Origin: Schistocerca nitens
Taxonomy: Eukaryota > Arthropoda > Insecta > Orthoptera > Acrididae
NCBI RefSeq assembly: GCF_023898315.1
Contig: NC_064614.1
Coordinates: 504,014,109 to 504,078,108 of the forward strand
DNA: 64,000 nt
Reading direction: 5' to 3'
Part shown: piece by piece, positions 10,073-21,592 of the stretch
How the letters are laid out: each line of letters opens with the position of its first letter
How positions within the stretch are numbered: the first letter of the stretch is position 1
Notes under the pieces: generated by a model
Told to the model about the DNA's origin: nothing
Database searches by the model: none
The model's input: only the letters and a program-made list of their open reading frames with translations
Position numbers and translations under genes: made by a program

Positions 10073-11432
10073 CACTACTGGCCATTATAATTGCTACACC
10101 AAGAAGAAATACAGATGATACACGGGTATTAATGGGACAAATATATTGTACTAGAACTGACATGCGATTTACATAATTTGGGTGCATAGAACCTGAGAAA
10201 TCAGTACCCAGAACAACCACTTCGGGCAGTAATAAAGACCGTGATACGCCTCGGCATTGAGTCAAACACACCTTGGATGGTGACTACAAGTACAGCTGCC
10301 CATGCAGCTTAGACACGATACGACAGTTCATCAAGAGTAGTGACTGGTGTATAGTGATGAGTCAGTTGCTCGGCCATCATTGACCAGGCGTTTTCATTTA
10401 GTGAGAGATCTGGAGAATGTGCTGGCCAGGGCAGCAATCGAACATTTTCTGTATCCAGAAAGGGACGTACAGCACCTGCAACATGCGATCGTGCATTATC
10501 CTACTGAAATGTAGGGTTTCGCAGGGATCGAATGAAGGGTAGAGCCACGGGTCGTAACACATCTGAAATGTAACGTACAGTGTCCAAAGTGCCGTCAATG
10601 CGAAAAAGAGGTGACCGAGACGTGTAACCAATGGCACCCCATACCATCACGATTCCAATGTGCGTTCACCGCGATGTCTCCAAACACAGATGTGACCATA
10701 ATGATGCTGTAAACAGAACCTGGATTCATCCGATAAAATGACGTTTTGCCATTCCTGCACCCAGATTCGTCGTTGAGTACACCATCGCAGGCGCTCCTGT
10801 CTGTGATGCAGCGTCAAGGGTAACCGCAATCATGATCTCCGAGCTGATAGTCCATGCTGCAAACGTCGTCGAATTGTTCATGCAGTTGGTTGTTGTCTTG
10901 CAAACGCCCCCATCTGTTGACTCAGGGATCGGGACGTGGCTGTACGATCCGTTACAGCCATGCAGGTAAGATGCCTGTAATCTCGACTGCTAGTGATACG
11001 AGGCCATTGGGACCCAGCACGGCATTCCGTATTACCCTCCTGAATTCACCGATTCCATATTCTGTTAACAGTCTTTGGATCTCGACCCACGCGAGCAGTA
11101 ATGCCGCGATACGATAAACCGCAATCGCGATAGGCTACAATCCGACCTTTATCAAAGTCTGAAACGTGATGGTACGCATTTCTCCACCTTACACGAGGCA
11201 TCCCAACAAGGTTTCACCAGGCAACGCCGGTCAACTGCTGTTTGTGTATGAGAAATCGGTTGAAAACTTTCCTCACGTCAGCACGTTGTAGGTGTCGCCA
11301 CCGGCGCCAACCTTGTGTGAATGTTCTGAAAAGCTAATCATTTGCATATCACAGCATCTTCTTCCTGTCGGTTAAATTTCGCGTCTGTAGCACGTCATCT
11401 TCGTGGTGTAGCAATTTTAATGGCCAGTAGTC
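10073..11432 (-). mobile_element. Tc1-like element, family I, copy A
   Basis: It is flanked by TA at 10071-10072 and 11433-11434. The terminal repeats are CACTACTGGCCATTATAATT and, reverse complemented from the right, GACTACTGGCCATTAAAATT, both continuing GCTACACCA. It is 1360 bp long. The same family occurs at 26327-27576 and 43551-44957. It sits inside the 5' LTR of the gypsy element. Confidence 0.95.
10201..11201 (-). pseudogene. Tc1 family I transposase, copy A
   Basis: The start is the ATG at 11201 (MPRVRW-like, same start as the other copies) and the stop corresponds to 10201. The catalytic first motif ILSDESRFCLQHH is at about 10735, LPLTLHHRQERLRWCTQRR precedes it, and the end motif PWPAHSPDLSLNENAW-like lies near 10400. 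Compared with copy C about 40 bp is missing near 10650 and the QQDNA motif region has a stop (plus-strand CCTACTGAAATG, as in copy C). Several frameshifts are present. Confidence 0.8.
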
Positions 11433-11774
11433 TACAATGGCTTAACTTTGATAGATGTGTCACAAGCAAAGGGGTGACATACAAAATAATCAGTCTTCTT
11501 CAGAACAGACAAACACAAGTCTATGCTACGAAGAGAGTACTAATGGTAGAGGCTACGATGCACGCTAATGAAGTGGCCAACATTGAAACTGCTATCGAAG
11601 GGGGCAGCTACCAGTCAGGCGCGGCGCTTATGTCCTCTTCACATGGGGCTGCCGATGTCACGTTGTCTTCCTGGAGGGAGGTTGGTCAATGTGCGATTGG
11701 CTGACCTCTTCTCACGGCCGTCTCTTCTTTGTCGTTCCCCACTGGCTTGTCGGCGCCCACTTCACGCCATAACA

Positions 11775-12303
11775 GTTTCTCCGATCAGGCCATACAGCCC
11801 AGAAGACTCATCAGAAACTATGACATCCAGCCACGAATGTCTTCGTCAGCTACGTTTGTACCAGCTGGGTGAGCTGCCGTTGGCTGAAAGTAAGTGTGAC
11901 ACTACAGGTGTGCCCAATTAAGAGATGCGGAAACGCTGAATAATGTCCACATCTGTGTAACAGCGGGAGTGATGGGTTAGCTGAGCTTTTGGCACAGAAT
12001 AGGCCTGCACGTAGCGGCCAAAATCATACTAGGTACAACTGTTTAAAGTTAATCACGATTCGGGCATGCATTTTAAAGGAAATTACAGTGGCAGAAAATT
12101 ACCACAAATGTGCAAATGAAGGATTGTAAAACTGCATAAGCTTCTTGTTTATTTGGAAGTGTCATGCAAATACACAAGGCTTGTGCTCGTCCGAACAAGT
12201 TGCGAACACAGGGTTAGAGAAGTTCAGTATAAGTGGTTAAACGTCCTTTTTTAGAGTTAGTAAGTAAGTTGTGGAGACCTGTCCCCGAGTTCACACTTGC
12301 GTA
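11775..12303. other. no recognised feature
   Basis: Spacer between the gypsy element and the foldback element. It is AT-rich with no open frame, tRNA-like head or terminal repeat that I can recognise. Confidence 0.3.
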
Positions 12304-13196
12304 CGGGGTATCTCTCCTAAGAATCATCGGGAGCGTTTTCTCTGGTGTTTCGGCAGATATTTTCAATTTCGTTTCTGCATTGTATATGTAACTGGACTCA
12401 GCCCGAACAAAAAGTGCTCATCGTTTTTTTCATGCGATGCCCAGCGTCGATGGAAAGGACTGATTTGTTTTCCCGTTAGAAGCAAAATATTTTTGAAGCG
12501 AGATTTTACTTGCCAATTTGGTAGAGCGGTTGCTAATTAGTTCACCCCGGTATTCGTTTTATCGATATTTATTAACAGGGACAGTAAAATTCGAAGAATA
12601 ACGAGTGCTCGTGCGGTAGCGTTCTCGCTTCCTACGCCCGGGTTCCCGGGTTCGATTCCCGGCGGGGTCAGGGATTTTCTCTGCCCCGTGATGACTGGGT
12701 GTTGTGTGCTGTCCTCAGGTTAGTTAGGTTTAAGTAGTTCTAAGTTCTAGGGGACTGATGACCGTAGCTGTTAAGTCCCATAGTGCTCAGAGCCATTTGA
12801 ACCAACCAATAACGAGTGCTGCAGCAGATACAGAACTTCCCTGGCCCGCGATGACTGCTACCGCCAAGCACGCAGAGCTGCTGAGTGGCTGCTGAAATGC
12901 TGTTTCTTCTTCATGTTTTACTGTCATTAACAAATATCACAAGAACGAATATAGGGCTAGACTAATTTGCGAGCGCTTTATCGCATGGGTACGTGAAATT
13001 CCGGTTTAAAAATTTATTTTGTTTGTAATGGGAAACAAACCGACTCTATCTGTTGACGCTGGGCGTCGCATGAAATACTTGACAAGCAGCAAGTGTTTGA
13101 TCTGACTCCAGATACCCAACGCAAATAAAAAGATTGAAAATATCTGCCGCAACACAAGAGAAAATGGGCCTGACGGCTGTTGGGAGAAACACCCGG
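12304..13196. mobile_element. long-inverted-repeat (foldback) element, copy 1
   Basis: The left arm (12304 to about 12609) and the reverse complement of the right arm (13196 back to about 12860) are homologous along their length: both have TATCTCTCC or TGTTTCTCC near the end, TTTTCTC(T/G)GTGTT, CGGCAGATATTTTCAAT, TCATGCGA(T/C)GCCCAGCGTC and AGTAAAA. A short central segment lies between the arms. There is no coding capacity, so it must be mobilised in trans. A SINE at 12610-12807 sits at the inner end of the left arm. TA next to the ends is consistent with a TA-targeting transposase, which is inference. Confidence 0.8.
12610..12807 (+). mobile_element. SINE family C (different head, family A tail)
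   Basis: The head TCGTGCGGTAGCGTTCTCGC and B box GGTTCGATTCC differ completely from family A. From GGTTAGTTAGGTTTAAGTAG to CAGAGCCATTTGAACC the tail is the family A tail. A perfect 13 bp duplication AATAACGAGTGCT lies at 12597-12609 and 12808-12820, so the whole chimera moved as one unit. Confidence 0.9.
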
Positions 13197-13556
13197 TATG
13201 AATGCAGAACTGAAATCGAGGAGAACTGAAAGACGTAATCTTGTAGACATCGTGACATAGAAGCATGTACTAGCGAGATTAACTAAAATGTGTGTTACTT
13301 ATTATTGTAACTGTATACAGATAGCCGCTGGGAAACTTCCAACTATTTATTAGTTATCTAGAACTATGTTACCTGACAGGCAAAAAAGAAGAAAATTTTG
13401 AATTCTGCGGTAATACATTTTAAAGGAAGTACGCCATATGATTAACATTTGTTGTTAACACAAGATTGTCTTTTCACAGTTAAGTGTTTAACGAATAGTG
13501 TACCTTAACTATAGCATTACAGTACACACACCGTCCACCTGGAAACTTCCGAGACA
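13197..13556. other. no recognised feature
   Basis: AT-rich spacer between the foldback element and the SINE. There are no signatures. Confidence 0.3.
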
Positions 13557-13754
13557 AAAATGGTTCAAATGGCTCTCAGAACTATGGGACTTAACATCTG
13601 AGGTCATCAGTCATCTAGACTTAGAACTACTTAAAACTAACTACCTAAGAACACCACACACATCCACGCCCGAGGCAAGATTCGAACCTGCGTCCGTAGC
13701 AGCCGCGTGTTTCCGGACTGAAGCTCCTAGAACTGCTCGGCCACAGCGGCCGGC
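13557..13754 (-). mobile_element. SINE family A
   Basis: Full-length reversed copy. The 11 bp duplication CTTCCGAGACA is at 13546-13556 and 13755-13765, without mismatch. Confidence 0.95.
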
Positions 13755-13765
13755 CTTCCGAGACA

Positions 13766-15348
13766 GACTTTGTTCAGGGAGCAAGAGAGACCTCAGTGCG
13801 GTAACTACGGTGGCAGCTTGAACTAACAACTGTAAACAAGAGACGTGCATTCGATTAATCGTTTTTGAGTAGACAGGCTTAATCCGAGAATGTGCGGCCA
13901 TGGTGTGTCTACGTTGTTATGTCATAAATCGCGTGGAGAAATATTTTTAAACTAGAAGTCGAAGAAATTCTCCACAATATTTTCAAGAAGAGAAAAGTTT
14001 GTACAAAATTTATCCTGCACACCTTGATTTCCGAACAAAAAAAGAACAACGTGTGGACGCCTGCACTGACTTGACTGAATTCCGAAACGTGGACAATTCT
14101 TTTGTGAAAAATAAAAAATCATCGCAGGTAACGAGACTTGGGATATCAACACAAACTTACCACAAAACGACAAAGTGCAGAAAATCATATAAAGGGATGA
14201 ACGTTTTGACGACATAAACAGACATTCAAGCCAATGTAAAGCGCGAACTGAACAAAAATCTAAAAAACTACTATTCTGACAGTTTCACATAGTTTTATGA
14301 ACGTTTTGTGCGCTGTACTCAAGTGAGGGGAGACGATGTAAAACGTTTAAGGCGTTAAAACCGCCATTTTAACTCTTCTCTGTTGTTTGTTTATCCAGTT
14401 TAAGCACTTTGTTATAAATATTTCATTATAATTGAAAGGAGTACTGAAATTAATAATCACAACACTAGAACAGAAAATTAATTTCTTTTCTCATCATCAA
14501 AACAGACTCTAGCTCAGATTGTAGTGAATAACGCTGCTACCAAAATCTTTGATCGCTCTCCCAAAGATATTAAATGCCCGACAGATATCAAAGAAATTTT
14601 GAAAGGTGAAAAGTTCGTTCTAGGCAATTTCTTCTATTCGATAGTAACTACATTTCCATATTTGTAGCTTATTTAGTACAAATGTGTTATATACTGATTT
14701 TTGTTATCTAAACAAATGTTGTCTTTTGTTACCCGAAAGCAAATATAAATATCCAGCACGTAGCCTTATTTAAAAACCTATTAACTTAATACTCTGTCAA
14801 CTGACTCATGCAAATTAACTCAAGGAACAATTAATTCAAGTGTATACTACAATGACCTCATGATCTTAAAATTGTACTTTTGTGAAACCTAAGAAATCTT
14901 CTAATTCTCATCATCGCGCATCCTCATATCCATCGAATTAATCATGGACATCTCCAGCCTTGAGACTGAGTGTGCGGGTATATGCAATTACTGGATCTGG
15001 ACAATTCTTTTACCATGCTATGAACATTGTCATATATAATAGTTTCACTGGCATTACCAGTAAAATTTCTTTCATTGGTTCCATAGGTTCCAACGAAATA
15101 CACTACGCAACAGCCCTAAGCAATATAGTACTTCCACCATATTTCACAGAAGTGGGCAATCTGGATTGCACATCCCCCCCTCCCCCCCCCCCCCAGTCAT
15201 GCTTCTTTGCATGGGAAACATGTGGCATAGTACGATTGATCTATGGCGGTCCTCATCCCAGAACTGAAGTTATTGTGCGCCAGGTGTGTTGCAGAGACTT
15301 ACCCGATAGTGGATATCCATGTTATATAGGGTCAGCCTTTCTCGTTAC
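13766..15348. other. AT-rich spacer, unassigned
   Basis: Nothing is recognised apart from one copy of the 56 bp direct repeat at 14322-14377 and a C run at 15175-15194. The 188-codon open frame beginning at 14960 is carried by the downstream CA repeat and has no family signature. Confidence 0.3.
14322..14377 (+). repeat. 56 bp direct repeat, copy 1
   Basis: The sequence starts AGTGAGGGGAGACGATGTAA and ends CCGCCATTTTAACTCTT. A close copy lies at 15976-16031 in the same orientation, 1654 bp away. Its nature is unknown. Confidence 0.7.
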
Positions 15349-15361
15349 ACACACACGCGCG

Positions 15362-15428
<67 letters not shown>
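15349..15428 (+). repeat. (CA)n microsatellite with CG interruption
   Basis: The run is ACAC, then GCGCGCGCGCGC, then a pure CA run to 15428. Open frames through it (Thr-His repeats) are artefacts. Confidence 0.95.
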
Positions 15429-15430
<2 letters not shown>

Positions 15431-15756
15431 CTGACTGTCTTCATGAGAGCCGAGCCGCCACAACTTTCTCTCCTGTGCCTATCTCTTCATCTCAGAGTAG
15501 CACCTACACCGGACGTTGGGAGGTAGCGGTTGAGATGTTTAGCATGCTCCTAAGATACTACAGATCCGATCTCCAGTGACCTACATGGAAGGGAAGTTCC
15601 CCATATGCTCATGCAAGTTCAAAACGAACAAGATCGCACAACAGATAATGTCTTACTAAATGCAATTAACTATGGGTGGCCCAGTTAAGCTTGAAAGTAT
15701 GAGCATGACATCTCATGTGGACATATTAATGGAGGGAGCTACCAAACTACGAAAGG

Positions 15757-15957
15757 CCGGCCGGAGTGGCCGAGCGGTTCTAGGCGCTACAGTCTGGAAC
15801 CGCGCGACCGCTACGGTCGCAGGTTCGAATCCTGCCTCGGGCATGGGTGTGTGTGATGTCCTTAGGTTAGTTAGGTTTAAGTAGTTCTAAGTTCTAAGGG
15901 ACTGATGACCACAGCAGTTAAGTCCCATAGTGCTCAGAGCCATCTGAACCAGTTTTG
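15757..15957 (+). mobile_element. SINE family A
   Basis: Full-length forward copy with an intact A box, variable-arm hairpin GCGACCGCTACGGTCGC and B box. A perfect 13 bp duplication AAACTACGAAAGG is at 15744-15756 and 15958-15970. It is the cleanest copy for defining the family. Confidence 0.97.
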
Positions 15958-15975
15958 AAACTACGAAAGGAAACT

Positions 15976-16031
15976 AGTGAGGGGAGACGATGTAAAACAT
16001 CTGAAGCATTAACACCGCCATTTTAACTCTT
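15976..16031 (+). repeat. 56 bp direct repeat, copy 2
   Basis: Near-identical to 14322-14377, with a few substitutions (for example AAAACATCTGAAGCATTAAC against AAAACGTTTAAGGCGTTAAA). It begins just after the right duplication of the SINE at 15757-15957. Confidence 0.7.
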
Positions 16032-17109
16032 GATCAGTTTGGTTTATTGCCACAAGACATCAAACAAAATGATTTATCCACTCAATCAAGTCTACAAACA
16101 TTTAATAAGTGGCCAAGGAGTCGCAAATATAGACTACAGTTTTGACATGACTGGATGGATGCACAAAATCATGGAATAAACAGTCTCATAAATACTGTCA
16201 ATGATTGCAAAAAACGTTAGTAATTTAGAGAAAAGGCTCAGGAAAAGTATAAACTAAGACCAATGCTTTCACCAAAATGCATAAAGGGTGCAATTATCTG
16301 GCTGTGAGCATGCTTACCATTCTTAAAGTGTGCAGGTGTTGTAGACGGCTGCACTAGTGGCTGAAAATTCTAACTTCAATTACTCTCTGAGACTTAGATG
16401 GTTCTGTCAGTATTGCAATCTCGCCAGACAGTTGCAGCAGACCTTATGAGTTCCAAACAATAATAATTTTATAAATAGGTTTATTAATTTCCTAATCTTA
16501 TGAATTTTGTCATTGTTAACCATTATGATATGGTGTTGGGAAGGAAGCAGAAAATCTGTCCCATTACATGATAGTTTTTCAGCCGTGACCAACCAATAGC
16601 TCATCTCTTCTGCCTAAATAATTACTGCAAACCAATCAGAAAATCCCGTACTAGAATATGAACAAACATTCTAGCAATGGGTACTCACTCCCACACTATG
16701 AAGGTTTTAAAGTTTTCACCTGGTCTCCAGATTCTTATCTAGCTAAGAAGGACTGGTTTCGCTTCTTACACAATGCAATTTTTATGGTGGGCCAACCGTC
16801 CTTCTAGATGCTCCATCTACATGGACCTGGCAGATCATTTTACCCATTTTTGTACCTTCGCAAAGAATGGCTTTCAGAGCCAAACAGTTTTATGACTCTT
16901 TTGTTCACTTCCCTTCCAGAGTCAGCTAAGAGACCCCACGAGGCTGCTGAAATAACAAGACTCCCTCACTGTATTGATCAGAAAGAAGAACTACAAATAA
17001 TTAGCAATACAGTCATTAACTGTAATGAGTATTATTGTCAGTTTTCATGTAGTGTAAATAATTTGACTTTTTTGTCTACTGGAACCTGCACATTACAATG
17101 CATCTTATA
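16032..17109. other. no recognised feature
   Basis: AT-rich, with no long frame carrying a family signature. Confidence 0.3.
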
Positions 17110-17490
17110 GGTGTAAACTATAAAGTAACAACGTCCTCCATTATTCATTGGATATGTTGTAATCTCTGTCTCCCCTTAAAATATCTCCCCTCTATGGCTC
17201 CCTCAAGTACTTTGCTAGTTCGTTTCTGATATCTTATGTCCTGTCATCCTCCAGCTTCTGTTGATTAGTGTTTCTCACATATTCCTTCATTATCTATTCT
17301 GCACAGAACCTCCTCATTTCTTATTTTATCATGTCTGGCTAGTATGCACAAGAGGGAGCCATCCAACAGTTCCCATATGAATAAACTCGCGCTATATCGC
17401 ACAAAATACTCAGGCTTTCGGAAGATGTCTGTGATTTCATTCAGAAATGCCACCGCAAAAACCTCAGAGGAGAAATTTTCCAAGATTGTG
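17110..17490 (-). pseudogene. possible LINE RT C-terminal remnant
   Basis: The minus-strand frame contains DKIRNEEVLCRIDNEGICEK, the (T/R)NEEVLRRI pattern found after the RT domain of many insect LINEs, followed in another frame by EGAIEGRYFKGRQRLQHIQ, resembling the EG(K/R)R.RGR...IQ..EDVG tail. Both are short, and the stretch before them is not RT-like, so the call is tentative. Confidence 0.4.
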
Positions 17491-17532
17491 GAAAGGTTGC
17501 CAACATACAGTAGAACAGAGAAACATATTTAG

Positions 17533-19554
17533 ACACCTTTTGCGAAATTGAGGTTATCAGGAACCAGATTTAACCAAATGGAAGCGGACTAAGAAACACT
17601 TGTCACGAAGAAATTCTGGAAAAATTTTAATTGTTGTTGCGTTTGTCGAGATGTACTACCCCTCATGTGCTGTCTGTAAGAGGAAATTGGATGTAAATCT
17701 TATCCAGAGACAGAAATAACTTGAAGTCAGTGGGAGCTATAGTTGCTGCAAATGATTACACTTTAACCAAAGTATTAAAGGTGTAGTGAAATTATTTAAC
17801 AACATTACTGCAGCGTGTCTTTATTATCTCTGTCCAGTCAACGAACAGCAAAATGCAAGTCACTGAGGACTGGGGCAACTATAGCTAGCGAAAGATTTAA
17901 AAGAGTTGTAGGTCAACATTTGGCTTGTTTCCATTTGTAGATACTCAGAGATTAAATTTGTTGTCTTTCAAAGGACTTTTCTTTTTGTTCACTTGGTTTA
18001 TATGAAGAGAGGAAATAGAATTTATTTGTCAAGTTCTCATAGCACTGGTTTTGTACAGCCAAAATTTTCTACATGTATTTGAAGCTCAGCGGGCAGTTTG
18101 ATTTCACGGACCTTCTTATAAGATGCACAACCTTTCCAGTGGGCTTCCTCCTATATTAACGTTAGTTACTCCATATATTTGTGGCTGCAGAGTAACTGGT
18201 GAGGGCAAATCTACTTTCAACTAAATGGAATAGAAAAATGTGTTCGGATACTAAGTTCCCTTAGTAACATCAAATTAACTGTATTTATAGCATTACAATG
18301 TTGTCGTAATATTATGTTTTCATGCGATACCATTGATAGTACAGCGTTTTTCTATCAAGCATTATGTACGTGATGTTTTTGACATAAAAATCACTGTTGT
18401 AGAATTCAATCATTATAAAATCTAGCAGTCGACCCACATTCAAAGGAAGTTCAGCTATAACGTCCCAGACCGGTGCAAACAAATTATCAAGGCAATTTAA
18501 AGCAATGTTCCTTCCTGATTTTTAGCTACGAGCCAGCAGAAAGCCTTATGCGTTGATCCTCTGTAAGCTTCTCCGCCAATATTTATATTCTGTTAACGCT
18601 TCCACAATTTCGGTGGTGCGCCTTTAATATTTCATCCAGCAGCGCTGGAAGCAGGGGTTTTCTCATTTTTAATGTTAGGCAGCCAGAGCGTCCTACCCCT
18701 CTCACAGATTAGGCTTTCATAGTCCCGCACACGATGAGAAAAAAACCTGAATGTAACCCGCTATGGCAGTTTCTAGATGTTTGAACCTCCATTTAATATT
18801 TAACTGCGTATTATTCAGTATGTAGAATCCCACTAGGAAGCGGTCAAGCGTCATGTGTAAAACTTCACCAGTGCAGAATAAAGAAATCATTTGTAACTTT
18901 ATTTTGCCTACGTTAGCAATAGTTTCATCCAATCGACTGGATAATTAATCATGATAGATTATAGTATAGGCCTTGCATTCCCTCTAAGCTTCACAATGGA
19001 AAAGAATAAAAGTATACTTGGCGGGAAAAGACACTTTTGAACACAACAATAATATCGTACACACAGCTTTTTCCATAACACCTAAGAGAGACTCATACGT
19101 TAAGCGTAATCTATTACATTTTACGAAAACATTTTTATGACTAAACACGACAGTGTAAGTTGCACTCTCTTCTTTCGAAAATATCGGAAAACAAAGCTAG
19201 AGAATGAAAAATCGTAATCAACATGCTAAATAACGAAATAACGAGGTTTTCGGTCTGAAATGAACGAATAACAAAAAAATAGAATCTGTTTTTAACTCTT
19301 TGCATGAAAATAACTTGTTAGCATCACATAAGGTGTGTGTAAAACTATACAAATATTTGCTTATAAAACTAGTATTTCAGGCCTAATTGTCGCCATTGCG
19401 TAGATACACAATAATTTTTATAGAATTTAAGTAAAATGTGTCATTAACTGTATATGTAGGTCAATGTATAATTGAACATCTAATTATCATCCCTTCATAT
19501 GTATAACAACATTAAGTTAAAATTCAAATGTTACCATATTACAATAATTTTCAC
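17533..19554. other. AT-rich, no recognised feature
   Basis: About 2 kb without any SINE head, terminal repeat or open frame with a signature. It could be ordinary intergenic or intronic DNA or very old repeats. Confidence 0.3.
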
Positions 19555-19562
19555 GTTGAACA

Positions 19563-19790
19563 GTGGAAATGGAAATGAGTGTTTGGCGTCATTGGCCGGG
19601 AGGCCCCTTGCGGAGCAGGTCCGGCCGCCTTGGTGCACGTCTTATTACATTCGTCGCCACATTGGGCGACGTGCGAGCCGTATGGTGATGAAATGATGAT
19701 GAAGACAGCACAACACCCAGCCGGGAATCGAACCCGGGCCCGTAGGACGGCAATCCGTCACGCTAAACACTCAGCTATCGGGGCAGACAG
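19563..19790 (-). mobile_element. tRNA-derived SINE, family D
   Basis: On the minus strand the head starts TCTGCCCCGATAGCTGAGTG (A box region) with B box GGTTCGATTCC, then CATCATCATTTCATCACC, the CGTCGCCCAATGTGGCGACG stem-like region, GCACCAAGGCGGCCGGACC and CATTTCCATTTCCAC. The duplication GTTGAACA is at 19555-19562 and 19791-19798. It is unrelated to families A, B and C. Confidence 0.9.
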
Positions 19791-19798
19791 GTTGAACA

Positions 19799-21010
19799 CT
19801 AAAAGTATCCTATTGAAGATAGCACAAAAAGTGCCGGAACAGATTTGACAAACAAAAACAACTCGTCTTGCCTAAGGTAGAATCTCTCTCCAATTATTCT
19901 TTCGATTAATACGTCATTGTTGGCTTGCCTAGCGTTACAGCCTTTCAATTGTAATCTGCCCGTAGATAGCCACAGCAAAGAGTCTTCTGGCCATTTTCAA
20001 GCGTATGCTGATAAGGGTATATCGACCTCCTCTATTTAAGACGACGAAGTTGTAGGCGTGGTTTACTCAATATTCGGTGTGCGTGAGTTACTTGAGCTCA
20101 CACACCTCTGCTGTGAAACCTGTGCGCTGCTAATAGGGCCGCCTGCTATGAAGGTTCGCTATATAGATATCTGGTAGGTCATCTTCGTTTTGAAAAAACG
20201 CAGCTGAACGTCGGATACGCATTCCACGGAACCCCAGTGATGGAATTTTATGTGCTTTCGGCTGGAAAACACCCTCCCAATTGATAACATCCTTAGATAG
20301 TCTTATTCACGTTGATTGCTTCATAATACAGTCACAAAACTTCGATGTGTGTTACACAGTTTTCGCTCCATTAGAGTCCATTGATGAGCAGTAGATATAT
20401 AATGTTAGTCAGTGCCAAATCTGCTGGCTTGAAGGATGCGAAAAACATACAGAGGAATGTGTATATTCGAACAGTGCTGTTATGTCATTGCCTAACTTGT
20501 TGACCATAAGATGTAGTGAATTCTCAAGAGTCACTTTGGTAAAAATAAGTTTGTTCATAAAACCAGTAGAATTTCGAATGTGATGGGAGCACTTGTCCAC
20601 AACGGACCTGATTACAAACGTCAAGTATTTTTTCAAACGACGGATGGAGATTCGAATATAGCTGACAATAGTTTCTAGAAGCGCACCCTCTTTGTGAATT
20701 TTAGGAGAAGATGATGATAAACTCCGAAGGTGACTATATTTGATATTCTAGTTTCCATTTGCTTTTCTCAAGCGAATATCTCCATCTATTTTCCAACGAA
20801 GCACAATTTTTAGAAGCTGTCCCCAGCCGGCCTAAATACTGTACCGTCACACATTACAGTCATCTTCGCGAAATAGCTACATCTCAAGACGCCACACATG
20901 CACTTCACGAAATGAAGGTTTCTCAACTCTTTGATGCTTGTTTCGTTAGTGATAAGACTCATTCCCACACCAGGTTTTTCTTAGTGTTCCTCCAGATTGA
21001 TATCCATTAG
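19799..21010. other. no recognised feature
   Basis: No repeat signature. The open frame at 20759-21010 lacks any pattern I know; it lies directly before the LINE tail and could be part of it. Confidence 0.3.
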
Positions 21011-21011
21011 A

Positions 21012-21592
21012 ATCCTACCCCAACAGTCAGTGGTTTTCCACCAGAAGGCAGAACTTACAAAATCTACAAACCATCGTTTCCAACAAATCCTTTCCAGAGT
21101 CCAAGATGGCATACTTTATTTGAGACTCCCAACCATCCAGCGGGATTTCACCTCCCAAGAAAAACCTGGATAATACTGAACAGAATACGGACAGTTCACG
21201 GCCGATGCGGATCCCCGATGTACAGATGAAACTAGAGACCTGACCCTGGTTTCGACTGTGGTGCCAAAGAACAAACCATCCACCACATCGTCCGCGAGTG
21301 TCCACTGAGGGCGTTCACCGGCACTGATGACGACTTCCTGAGGGCAACACCACAAGCTGTGGAGAGGCCGCAGAACTTAAGTGTGGAATTGTGATTGCTG
21401 AAAATACTGGAATCTGAACTTTATGCAATCTTATTGTTTTGTAATATAGTTTTACATTTATTGTTATGTGCCACTGTTCAATTTACATTATTTTATTATG
21501 TTTGCATCCTGTATTTTAACGATGTATTGTCTCTTTTATGCTGTTTCCAATGTAGTGTGTCATGCCATAAGCTAAATAAATAAATAAATTTT
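21012..21592 (+). pseudogene. LINE 3' end (C-terminal knuckle and tail)
   Basis: The plus-strand frame reads LPRKTWIILNRIRTVHGRCG, a stop, then FDCGAKEQTIHHIVRECPLR and FTGTDDDFLRATPQAVE, the C-x-C...H...C zinc-like motif that ends many Jockey-type LINE ORF2 proteins. An AT-rich 3' untranslated region follows and ends in a TAAA repeat (AAATAAATAAATAAA near 21575-21592), a typical LINE tail. It is 5'-truncated; the upstream limit is uncertain. Confidence 0.65.

Larger units (their letters stand above)
5986..11774 (-). mobile_element. Ty3/gypsy LTR retrotransposon, decayed, with nested elements
   Basis: Two related direct repeats act as LTRs: 5986-6341 and 10001-11774 (the latter split by a Tc1 element). 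Read on the minus strand the better-preserved LTR starts TGTTATGGCG and ends ATGCA, a TG...CA pair. A polypurine tract (plus-strand TTCCTCCATCCCCC) follows the left LTR, which fixes the orientation as minus. Inside lie gag (8990-9740) and pol remnants (6366-8989). The leader next to the right LTR contains ATTGGCGACGAGGTGA, a sequence commonly seen in gypsy leaders. A possible 5 bp duplication is GTATC before 5986 versus GTTTC after 11774. LTR divergence is high, so the insertion is old. Confidence 0.85.
10001..11774 (-). repeat. gypsy LTR (5' LTR) split by a Tc1 element
   Basis: LTR sequence runs 10001-10072 and resumes at 11433 through 11774. It matches the left LTR on both sides of the Tc1 insertion (TGCATACTCGGTTC at the start; GATAGATGTGTCACAAGC after the insertion). 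The outer end CCATAACA gives the TG start on the minus strand. Confidence 0.8.

Noticed and set aside
5986..11774. An intact retrovirus-like element with an envelope gene
   Set aside because: No third frame after integrase; only the polypurine tract and LTR follow, and gag and pol are broken.
14960..15526. 188-codon open frame on the plus strand
   Set aside because: Its second half is a CA-repeat translation (Thr-His) and the first half has no family pattern; the frame is open because of the repeat.
15757..15845. Possible tRNA gene in the SINE head
   Set aside because: A and B boxes are present, but the same sequence recurs about 15 times with SINE tails and duplications, and the acceptor stem is not that of a functional tRNA.
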